Shown in pieces: positions 1-7,323 of a stretch of 64,000 bases of DNA (positions within the stretch are counted from its first letter, which is position 1; each line of letters begins with the position of its first letter). Location of the stretch: NCBI RefSeq assembly GCF_002531575.1, contig NZ_NWTI01000015.1, positions 62,001 to 126,000 of the forward strand, given 5' to 3'. The stretch is from Bradyrhizobium sp. Y36. Its GTDB lineage: Bacteria > Pseudomonadota > Alphaproteobacteria > Rhizobiales > Xanthobacteraceae. A program made the position numbers and the translations under genes. The notes beneath the pieces are model-generated. The model was not told where the DNA came from, did not search any database, and saw only the letters and a list, made by a program, of their open reading frames with translations.

Positions 1-1
1 T

Positions 2-424
2 GATTCCGTCAACGACGTCAGCAACGATTACAAGGAAGCGGTCAAGGTCGGCTACAACCAGACCCGCAAGATCATCCTGCTGCTGGTGTGGGGCAGCGCG
101 CCGGTCGCGCTATACGCGTTCCCTTCCCTGTTCGGGCTGTTCGATCCGCCGGTCTCGCGTCTCGATTTCGTCCGTCACGTCGGCACGCTCTGGCTTGCGA
201 TCGGCGTCAGTGGCGGTCTTGCCCGCATGCTCCAGCTGTTCGCCACGCGTGACGTCGCCACCGGCCTCGTCTGGGTGTTCAAGGTGCTGACCGATCCCTT
301 CCACAACATCGCGCTGTACTGGAATTCACCGCTGAAGCTGCTGCGCGGCGAGCTGATCGACAGCTCGATTGCGACTGCCGATTGGGGCCGCGACGACGCC
401 GAGGAAGCGCCGCATCTGACCTGA
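2..424 (+). CDS. C-terminal part of an unrecognised membrane protein (5' end outside the window)
   Basis: The reading frame is open from base 2 and ends at a TGA at 424, giving the last 140 residues of a longer protein. Residues about 27-50 and 65-80 of the visible part are hydrophobic and would be membrane segments. The C-terminal tail is acidic (DWGRDDAEEAPHLT) and probably cytoplasmic. I do not recognise the family and assign no function. The next gene downstream, argD, has its own promoter-like sequence and terminator hairpin, so the two are probably not one operon. The frame is certain; the role is unknown. Confidence 0.75.
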   Translation, partial: DSVNDVSNDYKEAVKVGYNQTRKIILLLVWGSAPVALYAFPSLFGLFDPPVSRLDFVRHVGTLWLAIGVSGGLARMLQLFATRDVATGLVWVFKVLTDPFHNIALYWNSPLKLLRGELIDSSIATADWGRDDAEEAPHLT

Positions 425-462
425 GCGATGCACGCGAGGGCTGTGTCTTGCAAAACACCCGC

Positions 463-490
463 TTGACAAACCCTGCCATTCGGCTGTACG
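463..490 (+). promoter_or_regulatory. candidate promoter of the argD leader
   Basis: A perfect TTGACA lies at 463-468, followed after 16 bp by a weak -10-like TGTACG at 485-490. Transcription would begin around 497, only a few bases before the ATG of the Arg-rich leader ORF at 501. The leader would then be nearly leaderless, as has been described for the trpL leader of Sinorhizobium. The -35 is good and the -10 is poor. Confidence 0.4.
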
Positions 491-500
491 GACGCGCCCC

Positions 501-590
501 ATGATCAACCGGACCAACCAGCGCACCGAAATGCTCCGCCGTCGCTCCCGCGACGACGAGAGGGTGCGCCATGTCCGACGACGCCGCTGA
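501..590 (+). CDS. Arg-rich 29-codon candidate leader peptide upstream of argD
   Basis: ATG at 501 opens a 29-codon ORF ending in TGA at 588-590. Twelve of the 29 residues are Arg: codons 4, 8, 13-15, 17, 21, 23 and 26-29, the last four being RRRR just before the stop. AGG and CGA codons are included. The ORF starts beside a TTGACA promoter and lies 28 bases upstream of an intrinsic terminator, itself in front of an argD-type gene. This is the layout of an amino-acid attenuator leader. The caveat is that GC-rich DNA read out of frame is often Arg-rich, so the ORF alone proves little; the RNA pairing described in the next entry is the stronger evidence. Confidence 0.5.
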   Translation: MINRTNQRTEMLRRRSRDDERVRHVRRRR

Positions 591-655
591 ACCACTGAAT
601 TCAGCCCAAGTTTTCGAGAAGGCCGCACCCGCAAGGTGCGGCCTTTCTGCTTTTT
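521..655 (+). promoter_or_regulatory. candidate transcription attenuator in front of argD
   Basis: Four segments can pair in two exclusive ways. Segment 1 (521-527, GCGCACC) is perfectly complementary to segment 2 (563-569, GGTGCGC). Segment 2, shifted by one base (562-568, GGGTGCG), is also perfectly complementary to segment 3 (624-630, CGCACCC). Segment 3 is the 5' arm of the terminator, whose 3' arm is segment 4 (635-645). A small hairpin (540-545 with 550-555) sits between segments 1 and 2. A ribosome stalled on the Arg codons at 537-551 would cover segment 1, free segment 2 to trap segment 3, and allow read-through into argD. The pairing is read directly; the regulation is inferred. Confidence 0.55.
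619..655 (+). terminator. intrinsic terminator upstream of argD
   Basis: An 11-bp perfect stem (AAGGCCGCACC at 619-629 with GGTGCGGCCTT at 635-645) closes a 5-base loop and is followed by a T-rich run ending in TTTTT at 651-655. It could end the upstream membrane-protein transcript, or be the regulated hairpin of the argD leader. Confidence 0.85.
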
Positions 656-691
656 GCGCCCCTTTTCCACCCGCCTCCAGAGGAGTTCGAC

Positions 692-1882
692 ATGACGACG
701 CATCCGTACGACGCGCTGATGGACATCACCGCACGGCCGAAGGCCGTGTTCGTCCGCGGCGCGGGCTCCTACCTCTGGGACGACAGCCGCAAGCGCTATC
801 TCGACTTCGTGCAGGGCTGGGCCGTCAACTGTCTCGGCCACTCTCCGCCGACGGTCGCCGACGCGCTTGGCGCGCAGGCCAAGCGGCTGCTGACGCCGAG
901 CCCGGCCTTCTACAACGAGCCGAGCCTGAAGCTGGCCGAGGCGCTGGTCGCAAACAGCGCATTCGACCAGGTGTTCTTTGCCAACTCGGGTGCCGAAGCC
1001 AACGAGGGCGCGATCAAGCTCGCACGCAAGTATGGCAGCCTGCACAAGGGCGGCGCGTTCGAGATCATCAGCTTCGCAGGCGGCTTCCACGGCAGGACGC
1101 TGGCGACGATGTCGGCATCGGGCAAGAAGGCATTCGAGCCGCTGTTCGAGCCGAAGGTTGCAGGCTTCAAGAAGGCCAAGCTCAACGACATCGCCTCGGT
1201 CGAGGCGCTGATCAATGACAACACCGTCGCCGTGATGCTCGAGCCGATCCAGGGCGAGTCCGGCGTGTGGCCCGCGACCGATGCGTTCCTGCAAGAACTG
1301 CGCGCGCTCACCGAGGCGCACGGCCTCTTGCTCATCTTCGACGAGATCCAGACCGGCATGGGCCGGACCGGAAAGCTCTTCCATTACGAGCACGCAGGCG
1401 TTGCGCCCGACATCATGACGCTCGGCAAGGGCATCGGCGGCGGCGTCCCGCTCGCGGCCCTGCTCGCAACCGAACGCGCCTCCTGCTTCGAGCACGGCGA
1501 CCAGGGCGGCACGTTCAACGGCAACCCGATCATGTGCGCGGCGGGCCTCGCGGTGCTCGAGGAGGTCACGAAGCCGGGCTTCCTGAAACAGGTCGTCGAG
1601 ACCGGCCTGCTGCTCGAAAGCGAGCTGCAGAAGGTCTCGGCCCGGCACGGGCTCGGCGGCGTGCGGGGACGCGGCCTGTTGCTCGCGCTCGACCTCAAGC
1701 TGCCGATCGCGCCCGGCATCGTCGCGCAGGCTTTCGAAGCCGGCGTGCTGCTCAATGCCCCGCAGGTCGACACCCTGCGCTTCATGCCGGCGCTGAACGT
1801 CGCGAAGGCAGAGATCGCCGAGATGATCGATTGTCTCGACGGAATTTTGACCAGGGCCGGCGCGGCAAGACGCGTCGCGTAG
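692..1882 (+). CDS. argD: acetylornithine aminotransferase-type class III aminotransferase
   Basis: The 396-residue length is normal for the family. It is a PLP-dependent class III aminotransferase: FANSGAEANEGAIKLARK (residues 96-113) is the cofactor phosphate-binding region, IFDEIQTGMGRTG (215-227) holds the PLP-ring Asp, and TLGKGIGGG (243-251) carries the Schiff-base Lys246. Family knowledge makes it N-acetylornithine to N-acetylglutamate-semialdehyde transaminase, cytoplasmic, in arginine synthesis. The start is fixed by an AGAGGAG ribosome site at about 678-684. argF does not follow; the gene stands alone and is convergent with the oxidoreductase at 2027. The Arg-rich leader upstream supports an arginine role, although a related omega-aminotransferase activity cannot be excluded from sequence. 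Confidence 0.85.
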   Translation: MTTHPYDALMDITARPKAVFVRGAGSYLWDDSRKRYLDFVQGWAVNCLGHSPPTVADALGAQAKRLLTPSPAFYNEPSLKLAEALVANSAFDQVFFANSGAEANEGAIKLARKYGSLHKGGAFEIISFAGGFHGRTLATMSASGKKAFEPLFEPKVAGFKKAKLNDIASVEALINDNTVAVMLEPIQGESGVWPATDAFLQELRALTEAHGLLLIFDEIQTGMGRTGKLFHYEHAGVAPDIMTLGKGIGGGVPLAALLATERASCFEHGDQGGTFNGNPIMCAAGLAVLEEVTKPGFLKQVVETGLLLESELQKVSARHGLGGVRGRGLLLALDLKLPIAPGIVAQAFEAGVLLNAPQVDTLRFMPALNVAKAEIAEMIDCLDGILTRAGAARRVA

Positions 1883-1916
1883 AGACGGTCTCGTGCCCCG
1901 GACACAGCGCCGCGGC

Positions 1917-2004
1917 GTAGGGTGGGCAAAGCGAAGCGTGCCCACGTTTTCTTCACTATGAAGAGATCGTGGGCACGACGCTCCGCGCCTTTGCCCACCC
2001 TACG
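1917..2004. repeat. long palindromic intergenic element between convergent genes
   Basis: The arms read GTAGGGTGGGCAAAG at the left and CTTTGCCCACCCTAC at the right, with inner arms GCGTGCCCACG and CGTGGGCACGACGC. Together they form an 88-base imperfect inverted repeat that could fold into a long hairpin. It lies between the convergent ends of argD and the quinone oxidoreductase, where it could act as a bidirectional terminator or processing signal. I associate this sequence with a dispersed Bradyrhizobium palindrome, but there is no second copy in the window to prove repetition. Confidence 0.7.
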
Positions 2005-2026
2005 AGATCTCGACCGTAACGGCGCA

Positions 2027-3001
2027 CTACGGCTTCAAGATCGACGCGCCCGTGGTCTTGCGGCTTTCCAGATCGATATGGGCCTTCGCGGCGTCCTTGA
2101 GGGCGTAGGCGTGGTTGATCGGTACGTGCAGCTTGCCGTTGATGACGGCGGCGAACAGCGTGTCGGCGCCTTCCAGCAGCTCCTTGCGCGTGCCGATATA
2201 GTCGTTGAGCTTCGGCCGCGTCGCGAACAGCGAGCCGTGATTGTTGAGCTCGGCGATCGAGAACGGCGGCACGGGACCCGAGGCGTTGCCGAAGGAGACG
2301 AACATGCCGCGCGGCTTCAGGCAGGACAGCGAGCCCGGGAAGGTCGCTTTGCCGACGCCGTCATAGACGACGTCGCAGCCTTCGTTGCGGCTGATCTGCT
2401 TGACGCGCGCGACGAAGTCTTCCTCGTTGTAGAGGATGACGTGGTCGCAGCCATTGGCCTCCGCAAGCTCGGCCTTCTCGCGCGAGCCGACCGTGCCGAT
2501 GACGTGCGCCCCGAGCGCCCTCGCCCATTGGCAGGCCAAGAGACCGATGCCGCCGGCGGCGGCATGGATCAGCACGCGGTGATGCGGCTCGACCTTGAAG
2601 GTCTTGTGCAGGAGATACCAGACCGTCAGCCCCTTCAGCATCAGCACGGCGCCCTGCTCGTGCGTGATGTGGTCGGGCAGCTTGACCAGCCTTTCCCAGG
2701 GGATGTTGCGTTCGCCGGTATACGCGCCGAGATTGTGGTAGTAGGCGACGCGGTCGCCGGGATGGAAATTGGTCACGCCGGGCCCGACCGCGACGACCTC
2801 GCCCGAAGCCTCGTTGCCGGCAATGAAGGGCAGCCCCGGCGCCTTGTAGAGCCCGGTGCGATAATAGACGTCGATGAAGTTCAGGCCGACCGCATGCTGG
2901 CGAATGCGCACCTCGCCGGGACCGGGCGCCGGCACGTCGACGCTCTCGTAGACCAGGGCCTCGGGGCCCCCGACCTTGTGCACACGGACCGCTTTGGTCA
3001 T
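2027..3001 (-). CDS. NADPH:quinone oxidoreductase (zeta-crystallin-like MDR family)
   Basis: A 324-residue medium-chain dehydrogenase/reductase without structural zinc. The N-terminal GroES-like half has GEVRIRQHAVGLNFIDVYYR and GNEASGEVVAVG. The C-terminal Rossmann half has HAAAGGIGLLACQWA, the NADPH-binding AxxGxxG. No zinc-binding Cys cluster is present, as expected for quinone reductases of this type, which use NADPH to reduce quinones or enones in the cytoplasm. I take the ATG at 3001 because an AGGAGG lies just upstream and the protein then has the normal MTKAVRVHKVGGPE start; the frame runs open 52 codons further. It is convergent with argD. Confidence 0.9.
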   Translation of the reverse strand: MTKAVRVHKVGGPEALVYESVDVPAPGPGEVRIRQHAVGLNFIDVYYRTGLYKAPGLPFIAGNEASGEVVAVGPGVTNFHPGDRVAYYHNLGAYTGERNIPWERLVKLPDHITHEQGAVLMLKGLTVWYLLHKTFKVEPHHRVLIHAAAGGIGLLACQWARALGAHVIGTVGSREKAELAEANGCDHVILYNEEDFVARVKQISRNEGCDVVYDGVGKATFPGSLSCLKPRGMFVSFGNASGPVPPFSIAELNNHGSLFATRPKLNDYIGTRKELLEGADTLFAAVINGKLHVPINHAYALKDAAKAHIDLESRKTTGASILKP

Positions 3002-3077
3002 CACCTGACCTCCTCTTCTTCGAGGCTGAGCGAAAGACATCACGCCCGCCTTGTCAACTCGATGGGTGCTGGAACGG

Positions 3078-3812
3078 CTAGGCGGACGGCTTGCCGGTTT
3101 TCCTGCGGTTGCGCTTCGCCAAAACGTTGAAGAATTCCACCGCTGCCGAGAACGCAATGGCGAAATAGATGTAGCCGCGCGGAATGTGGAATTTGAATCC
3201 GTCCGCGACCAGCGCGACGCCGATCAGCACCAGGAAGGCCAGTGCCAGCATCTTCGTGGTCGGGTGCTCCGCGACGAAGCGCGACACCGGCCCTGACGAA
3301 ATGTACATGATCAGGCAGGCGATCACGACCGCCGCGATCATGATCTCGATATCCTGCGCCATGCCGATCGCGGTGATGATCGAGTCCAGCGAGAACACGA
3401 TGTCGATGACGATGATCTGGACGATCACCCAGAAGAAGGCGCTGCCGCCGGATTTCCCACCGCCCTCGCCGTCATCCGCCTCGACCTCGGCATGGATCTC
3501 GTGGGTCGCCTTCGCGATCAGGAACAGGCCACCGCCGATCAGGATGAGGTCGCGCCAGGAGAAATCGTAGCCGGAAAACGAAAACACCGGAGCGGTCAGG
3601 CCGATCAGCCAGACCAGCAGGCTGAGCAGGACGATGCGGAAGATCAGCGCCAGCGCCAACCCGATCTGGCGGGCGCGGTACGCCTGCTTCTCCGGGATGC
3701 GCGAGACGATCACCGACAGGAAGATGACATTGTCGATGCCGAGCACGATTTCGAGCGCGGTCAGGGTGAGCAGCGCCGCCCAGGCTTCGGGGCTGGTCAG
3801 CAGATGCATCAT
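3078..3812 (-). CDS. TerC-family integral membrane protein
   Basis: A 244-residue TerC/YkoY-type membrane protein with about seven transmembrane segments. The family signature ALEIVLGIDNVIFLSVI is at residues 19-35 and its internal repeat, IDIVFSLDSIITAIGMA, is at 136-152. The Asp residues in these are thought to bind metal. Members are linked to metal (Mn) export or tellurite resistance; the substrate here is unknown. An acidic, Gly-rich cytoplasmic loop (about 108-123) lies between the halves. The start codon overlaps the stop of the upstream pcs gene in an ATGA arrangement, which implies translational coupling. A second in-frame ATG follows at once, so the start could be 3809. Confidence 0.85.
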   Translation of the reverse strand: MMHLLTSPEAWAALLTLTALEIVLGIDNVIFLSVIVSRIPEKQAYRARQIGLALALIFRIVLLSLLVWLIGLTAPVFSFSGYDFSWRDLILIGGGLFLIAKATHEIHAEVEADDGEGGGKSGGSAFFWVIVQIIVIDIVFSLDSIITAIGMAQDIEIMIAAVVIACLIMYISSGPVSRFVAEHPTTKMLALAFLVLIGVALVADGFKFHIPRGYIYFAIAFSAAVEFFNVLAKRNRRKTGKPSA

Positions 3813-4534
3813 GCGAACGACCGCACCAATCGGATCAAGGCGTCGCTGAAACTGATCCAGAGCGCGATGGCGCAGAGCACGATCGTGACGGCGGTGCCGA
3901 CGCGAAAATCCATCTCCAGCACGTAAAGGCCGAGCACCGCCCAGACCGCGATCAGCGACATCGTCAGCCAGCGCAGCCGCACGACGCGGACCGGATGCAG
4001 CACGTGGAACGGCACGAAGGTCAGCACGACGAGCGCGGCCACCAGCAGCGTCGACCACAGCGGCGGCCAGTGCAGCAGGAACAGGTAGAACGCCGCCGCA
4101 TTCCACAGCGCCGGGAAGCCGCGGAAATGATTGTCGTCCGCCTTCATGCGCAGATCGGCGAAATATAACGCGCTGGTGACGATGATGGCGATGCCGAGCA
4201 AGGGAGCCGCGACCGGCAGCAGCAAGCCGCTGGCCACGATCGCATAGGCCGGCACGAAGACATAGGTGACGAAATCGACCACGAGATCGAGCACGTCGCC
4301 CGACCAGTTCGGCTGCACGTTCTTGACGTCGAGCCGACGCGCGATCGGACCGTCGATCGCGTCGATGATCAGGGCGACGCCCAGCCATTGAAACATCGCC
4401 GCCCAGTGCTCGCGCACGGCCTCCAGCATCGCCAATAGCGCGATCGCCGCACCGAAAGCGGTGAAGATGTGCACCGAGAACGCCGCGGCGCGGATCGCGG
4501 GCGTGGGCTTCAGGGAATCCTCTTGGCTGTCCAT
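3809..4534 (-). CDS. pcs: phosphatidylcholine synthase
   Basis: A 241-residue CDP-alcohol phosphatidyltransferase of the bacterial Pcs type, which condenses CDP-diacylglycerol with choline to make phosphatidylcholine and CMP in the inner membrane. The family metal and substrate motif is visible as IDAIDGPIARRLDV followed by GDVLDLVVD, i.e. DG-x2-AR-x(n)-G-x3-D-x3-D. About seven to eight hydrophobic segments follow. The ATG at 4534 is chosen because AGGAG lies five to six bases upstream and the length then equals the usual Pcs; the frame extends to 4576 without a good ribosome site. It forms a coupled pair with terC and diverges from the UbiH-type gene. Phosphatidylcholine is characteristic of plant-associated alphaproteobacteria. 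Confidence 0.9.
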   Translation of the reverse strand: MDSQEDSLKPTPAIRAAAFSVHIFTAFGAAIALLAMLEAVREHWAAMFQWLGVALIIDAIDGPIARRLDVKNVQPNWSGDVLDLVVDFVTYVFVPAYAIVASGLLLPVAAPLLGIAIIVTSALYFADLRMKADDNHFRGFPALWNAAAFYLFLLHWPPLWSTLLVAALVVLTFVPFHVLHPVRVVRLRWLTMSLIAVWAVLGLYVLEMDFRVGTAVTIVLCAIALWISFSDALIRLVRSFA

Positions 4535-4662
4535 GGCTCCTGCTATCAGAATGGGGCCGCTTTGCACATCCGCCATGGTGCCGCCCGGTCGTACAATCGA
4601 TCATCACATCAGGCACGATCAGCGGGCTTGAATTTGCCGCCGGGCGTGTCATTTGTCGTTCC

Positions 4663-5847
4663 ATGACAGAGGCATCGACACTCCATGACGCCGCCGTGAT
4701 CGGCGGTGGACCGGCTGGGCTAGCGGCGGCGATCGCGTTGGCGCAGACCGGTGCCCGGGTCGCTCTGGTGGCGCGGCGCGTGCCCTATGCCGACAATCGC
4801 ACCACCGCATTGTTGGGTGCTTCCGTCGACCTCCTGGAGACGCTCGACGTCTGGTCCCGCTGCAGGGACAAGGCGGCCGCGCTCGAAACCATGCGTCTCG
4901 TCGACGACACCGGCCGCCTGTTCCGCAGCCCCGAGGTCCGTTTCTCCTGCCACGAAATCGGGCTCGACGCCTTCGGCTATAACATCGACAACCGCTCGCT
5001 GATGCTGGCGCTGGAAGAGCGCGCGGCCGAGCTGCCCGGTCTCGTTCGTTTCGACGACGAGGCCGAAAGCGTCGTCATCGAGGCCGACGACGTCGCGGTG
5101 CGCACGGCCTCCGCACAGTTTCTCACGGCCCGCCTCGTGGTCGGCGCCGACGGTCGGCATTCGCTGTGCCGGGAGGCTGCCGGGATCGAGGTGACGCGGC
5201 GCGAGCTGACGCAGACCGCGCTGACCTTCAACGTCGGCCACACCAGGCCGCATCGCAACGTCTCGACCGAGTTCCACACGCCCCACGGGCCTTGTGTGTT
5301 CGTGCCTCTGCCCGGCGACCGCTCCAGCGTCGTGTGGGTCTCGGCCCCGACGGAGGCCGAACGGCTGCGGAGCCTTGATGATGCGGAGCTGTCTGCAGCG
5401 ATCGAGAAGCAGTCGCATTCGATCCTTGGCCGCATGAGCGTGGAGCCCGGCCGCAACCTGTTCCCGCTGGCGATCGAACGTCCAAAATCCTTCGGCCGCG
5501 ACCGTATCGCGCTGGTCGGCGAAGCCGCCCATGTGGTTCCCCCGATCGGCGCCCAGGGCCTCAATCTCGGCCTGCGCGATGCCGCCGATATCGCCCGCCT
5601 CGCGGGCGAAGCCGTCGCTGCCGGCGAGGATCCCGGCGCGGATGCGGTGCTCAAGCGCTACGACCGCGCCCGGCGCCCGGACATTCTGAGCCGGACGTTT
5701 GCGATCGACATCGCCAACCGTTCCCTGCTCAACGACTTCCTGCCGCTGCAGCCGGTCCGCGCCGTCGGCATGCACCTGCTCGGCGCCATCGGCCCGCTCC
5801 GCCGCTTTGCGATGCGCGAGGGCCTGACGCCGACCTGGCGACGGTAA
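4663..5847 (+). CDS. UbiH/UbiF/COQ6-family FAD-dependent hydroxylase
   Basis: A 394-residue class A flavoprotein monooxygenase. The FAD-binding IGGGPAGLAAAIALA lies at about 12-26, the second motif VVGADGRHSLCREAAG at about 160-175, and the third, ALVGEAAHVVPPIGAQGLNLG, near 285-305. The family hydroxylates ubiquinone precursors using NAD(P)H and O2 at the membrane face. Alphaproteobacteria often carry one or two such enzymes with differing positional specificity (UbiH, UbiF, UbiL, UbiM), and the sequence alone does not say which this is. It starts 128 bp from the divergent pcs and converges with the AEC transporter with a 6-bp gap. Confidence 0.85.
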   Translation: MTEASTLHDAAVIGGGPAGLAAAIALAQTGARVALVARRVPYADNRTTALLGASVDLLETLDVWSRCRDKAAALETMRLVDDTGRLFRSPEVRFSCHEIGLDAFGYNIDNRSLMLALEERAAELPGLVRFDDEAESVVIEADDVAVRTASAQFLTARLVVGADGRHSLCREAAGIEVTRRELTQTALTFNVGHTRPHRNVSTEFHTPHGPCVFVPLPGDRSSVVWVSAPTEAERLRSLDDAELSAAIEKQSHSILGRMSVEPGRNLFPLAIERPKSFGRDRIALVGEAAHVVPPIGAQGLNLGLRDAADIARLAGEAVAAGEDPGADAVLKRYDRARRPDILSRTFAIDIANRSLLNDFLPLQPVRAVGMHLLGAIGPLRRFAMREGLTPTWRR

Positions 5848-5853
5848 CGTCTC

Positions 5854-6807
5854 TCACGGAAACGCTAGCCGTCCCGTCTGGATCGCCCACATGACGCTGG
5901 TCAGCGTGACCACCGACGCAAACGTCCCGAGCAGCACCGCCACGGAGGCGGACTCGATCCAGGCATCGTTCTGCCGGGCGATCACGAACACGTTCAGCGC
6001 CGGCGGCAGCGAGGCCATCAGCACGGCGGTCGCGGCCCAGGGCTGTGCGAACGGCCCGAACGCCAGCATCAGGCCGAACGCCGCGAGCGGATGGAACAGC
6101 AGCTTCACCGCGATCACGCCGGGGACTTCCCAGGGCACGCGGTCGAACGGCCGCAGCGCCACGGTCACGCCGAGCACGAACAGAGCAGTCGGGGCCGCCG
6201 CATTCTGCAGGAAGGTAATGGTGCGATCGAGCGCGACAGGCATCTCGATGTGCAGCGAAGCGAAGGCCGCGCCAAAGCAGGCCGACATGATCAGCGGGTT
6301 GAGCACGATCTGCTTCACCACGACGCCGAAGGCGTGCACGATCGAGGGATGGTCGCGGTCGGACAGCTCGATCAAGAGCGGCACGATCGTGAACAGGAAG
6401 ATGCTGTCGCAGCAGAAGATCAGCGCGGTCGGTGCCGCAGCCTTGGTCCCGAGCACGGCGAGCGCCAGCCCGGGCCCCATGTAACCGATATTGCCGTAGC
6501 CGCCGGAGAGACCTGCGAGCGTGGCCTCGCGCAATGTCAGCCGGCCAAAGACCTTGCCCACGACCAACGCCAGGGTGAACGCGGCGACGGTGGACAGCGT
6601 GGTCGCCACCAGGAATGGCGGGTTGTTCAATTCCGAGAACGGCGTCTTGGACATGATCGCAAACAGCAGCGCCGGCAGCGACACGTAGAGCAGGAAGAAG
6701 TTCATCCAGGCGAGGCCTGATTCCGGCAGCGATTTGACCTTGCCGCAGGCAAACCCGACGAAGATTAAGCCGAAATAAGGTAGCGCCAGATTGAGGATAT
6801 CGACCAT
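5854..6807 (-). CDS. AEC-family (auxin efflux carrier-type) permease
   Basis: A 317-residue integral membrane protein with about ten hydrophobic segments in two five-helix halves. The N-terminal MVDILNLALPYFGLIFVGFA and the inter-repeat segment with LNPLIMSACFGAAF are typical of the AEC transporter family. Bacterial AEC members export or exchange small organic acids such as malate or malonate; the substrate cannot be read here. The ATG at 6807 gives the usual N-terminus, although no strong ribosome site precedes it. It diverges from hspQ, and the shared 106-bp gap contains a perfect TGACGT-N2-ACGTCA palindrome that may control one or both. Confidence 0.85.
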   Translation of the reverse strand: MVDILNLALPYFGLIFVGFACGKVKSLPESGLAWMNFFLLYVSLPALLFAIMSKTPFSELNNPPFLVATTLSTVAAFTLALVVGKVFGRLTLREATLAGLSGGYGNIGYMGPGLALAVLGTKAAAPTALIFCCDSIFLFTIVPLLIELSDRDHPSIVHAFGVVVKQIVLNPLIMSACFGAAFASLHIEMPVALDRTITFLQNAAAPTALFVLGVTVALRPFDRVPWEVPGVIAVKLLFHPLAAFGLMLAFGPFAQPWAATAVLMASLPPALNVFVIARQNDAWIESASVAVLLGTFASVVTLTSVMWAIQTGRLAFP

Positions 6808-6847
6808 TGATGAAGCGTTTTCTGAAGATTTGGGGGCTATCTGCCCC

Positions 6848-6861
6848 TGACGTGAACGTCA
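6848..6861. promoter_or_regulatory. palindromic candidate operator, TGACGT-N2-ACGTCA
   Basis: A perfect 6+6 inverted repeat with a 2-base centre sits between the divergent AEC permease and hspQ. It resembles the MerR-family LiuR-type site (ACGT-N2-ACGT core) that I know from proteobacterial branched-chain catabolism genes. The regulator is not encoded in the window. A second small inverted repeat, GGGGC-N5-GCCCC, lies just upstream at about 6832-6846. Confidence 0.45.
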
Positions 6862-6913
6862 ATTCCAAATGAGGCCACTAGCATCGGCCACAATCCTGGT
6901 CTATCGACGGGGA

Positions 6914-7246
6914 ATGATTAAAGCGCGGACCGCCAAATTCCAGATCGGACAGGTCGTACGCCATCGGATCTTCTCGTTCCGGGGCGTGATCTTCGACATT
7001 GATCCGGAATTCAACAACACCGAAGAGTGGTGGCTGTCGATCCCCGAGGAGGTCCGGCCCCACAAGGACCAGCCGTTCTACCACCTGCTCGCGGAGAACG
7101 CGGAGTCCGAGTACGTCGCCTATGTTTCCGAGCAGAATCTGCTGCCCGACGAGTCCGGTGAACCGATCCGGCATTCCCAGGTGGCCGAGATCTTCATCAA
7201 GAACAAGGATGGCGGCTATCGCCCGCGCAATCCCTCGCTGAACTGA
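6914..7246 (+). CDS. hspQ: heat shock protein HspQ
   Basis: A 110-residue HspQ/YccV-domain protein: MIKARTAKFQIGQVVRHRIF, then FRGVIFDIDPEF and PFYHLLAENAESEYVAYVSEQNL, the conserved hemimethylated-DNA-binding/HspQ fold. In E. coli HspQ binds proteins such as mutant DnaA and acts as a specificity-enhancing factor for Lon protease, in the cytoplasm. The ATG at 6914 gives the normal family length; the frame is open for 15 more codons without a ribosome site. The upstream gap holds a palindrome but no sigma-32-type promoter that I can define. A strong bidirectional terminator follows at 7274. Confidence 0.9.
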   Translation: MIKARTAKFQIGQVVRHRIFSFRGVIFDIDPEFNNTEEWWLSIPEEVRPHKDQPFYHLLAENAESEYVAYVSEQNLLPDESGEPIRHSQVAEIFIKNKDGGYRPRNPSLN

Positions 7247-7273
7247 CATTCGTCGCCGGCCAACGGCCAGCAA

Positions 7274-7301
7274 AAAAGGCGCTCGAAACGAGCGCCTTTT
7301 T
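7274..7301. terminator. bidirectional terminator between hspQ and the IalB-family gene
   Basis: A 12-bp perfect stem, AAAAGGCGCTCG at 7274-7285 and CGAGCGCCTTTT at 7289-7300, closes a 3-base loop. A-runs on the left and T-runs on the right make it functional on both strands, serving the convergent hspQ and IalB-family genes. Confidence 0.92.
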
Positions 7302-7323
7302 CATGTCCGGAGCCTGACTCCGA

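Noticed and set aside
571..1218. 215-residue plus-strand frame starting in the argD leader
   Set aside because: It passes through the strong terminator and then runs out of frame through argD, and its translation is typical shadow sequence.
326..1945. 539-residue minus-strand open frame across argD
   Set aside because: It is the antisense shadow of argD. It is Arg/Ala-rich, has no family motif, and GC-rich codon bias keeps the opposite frame open.
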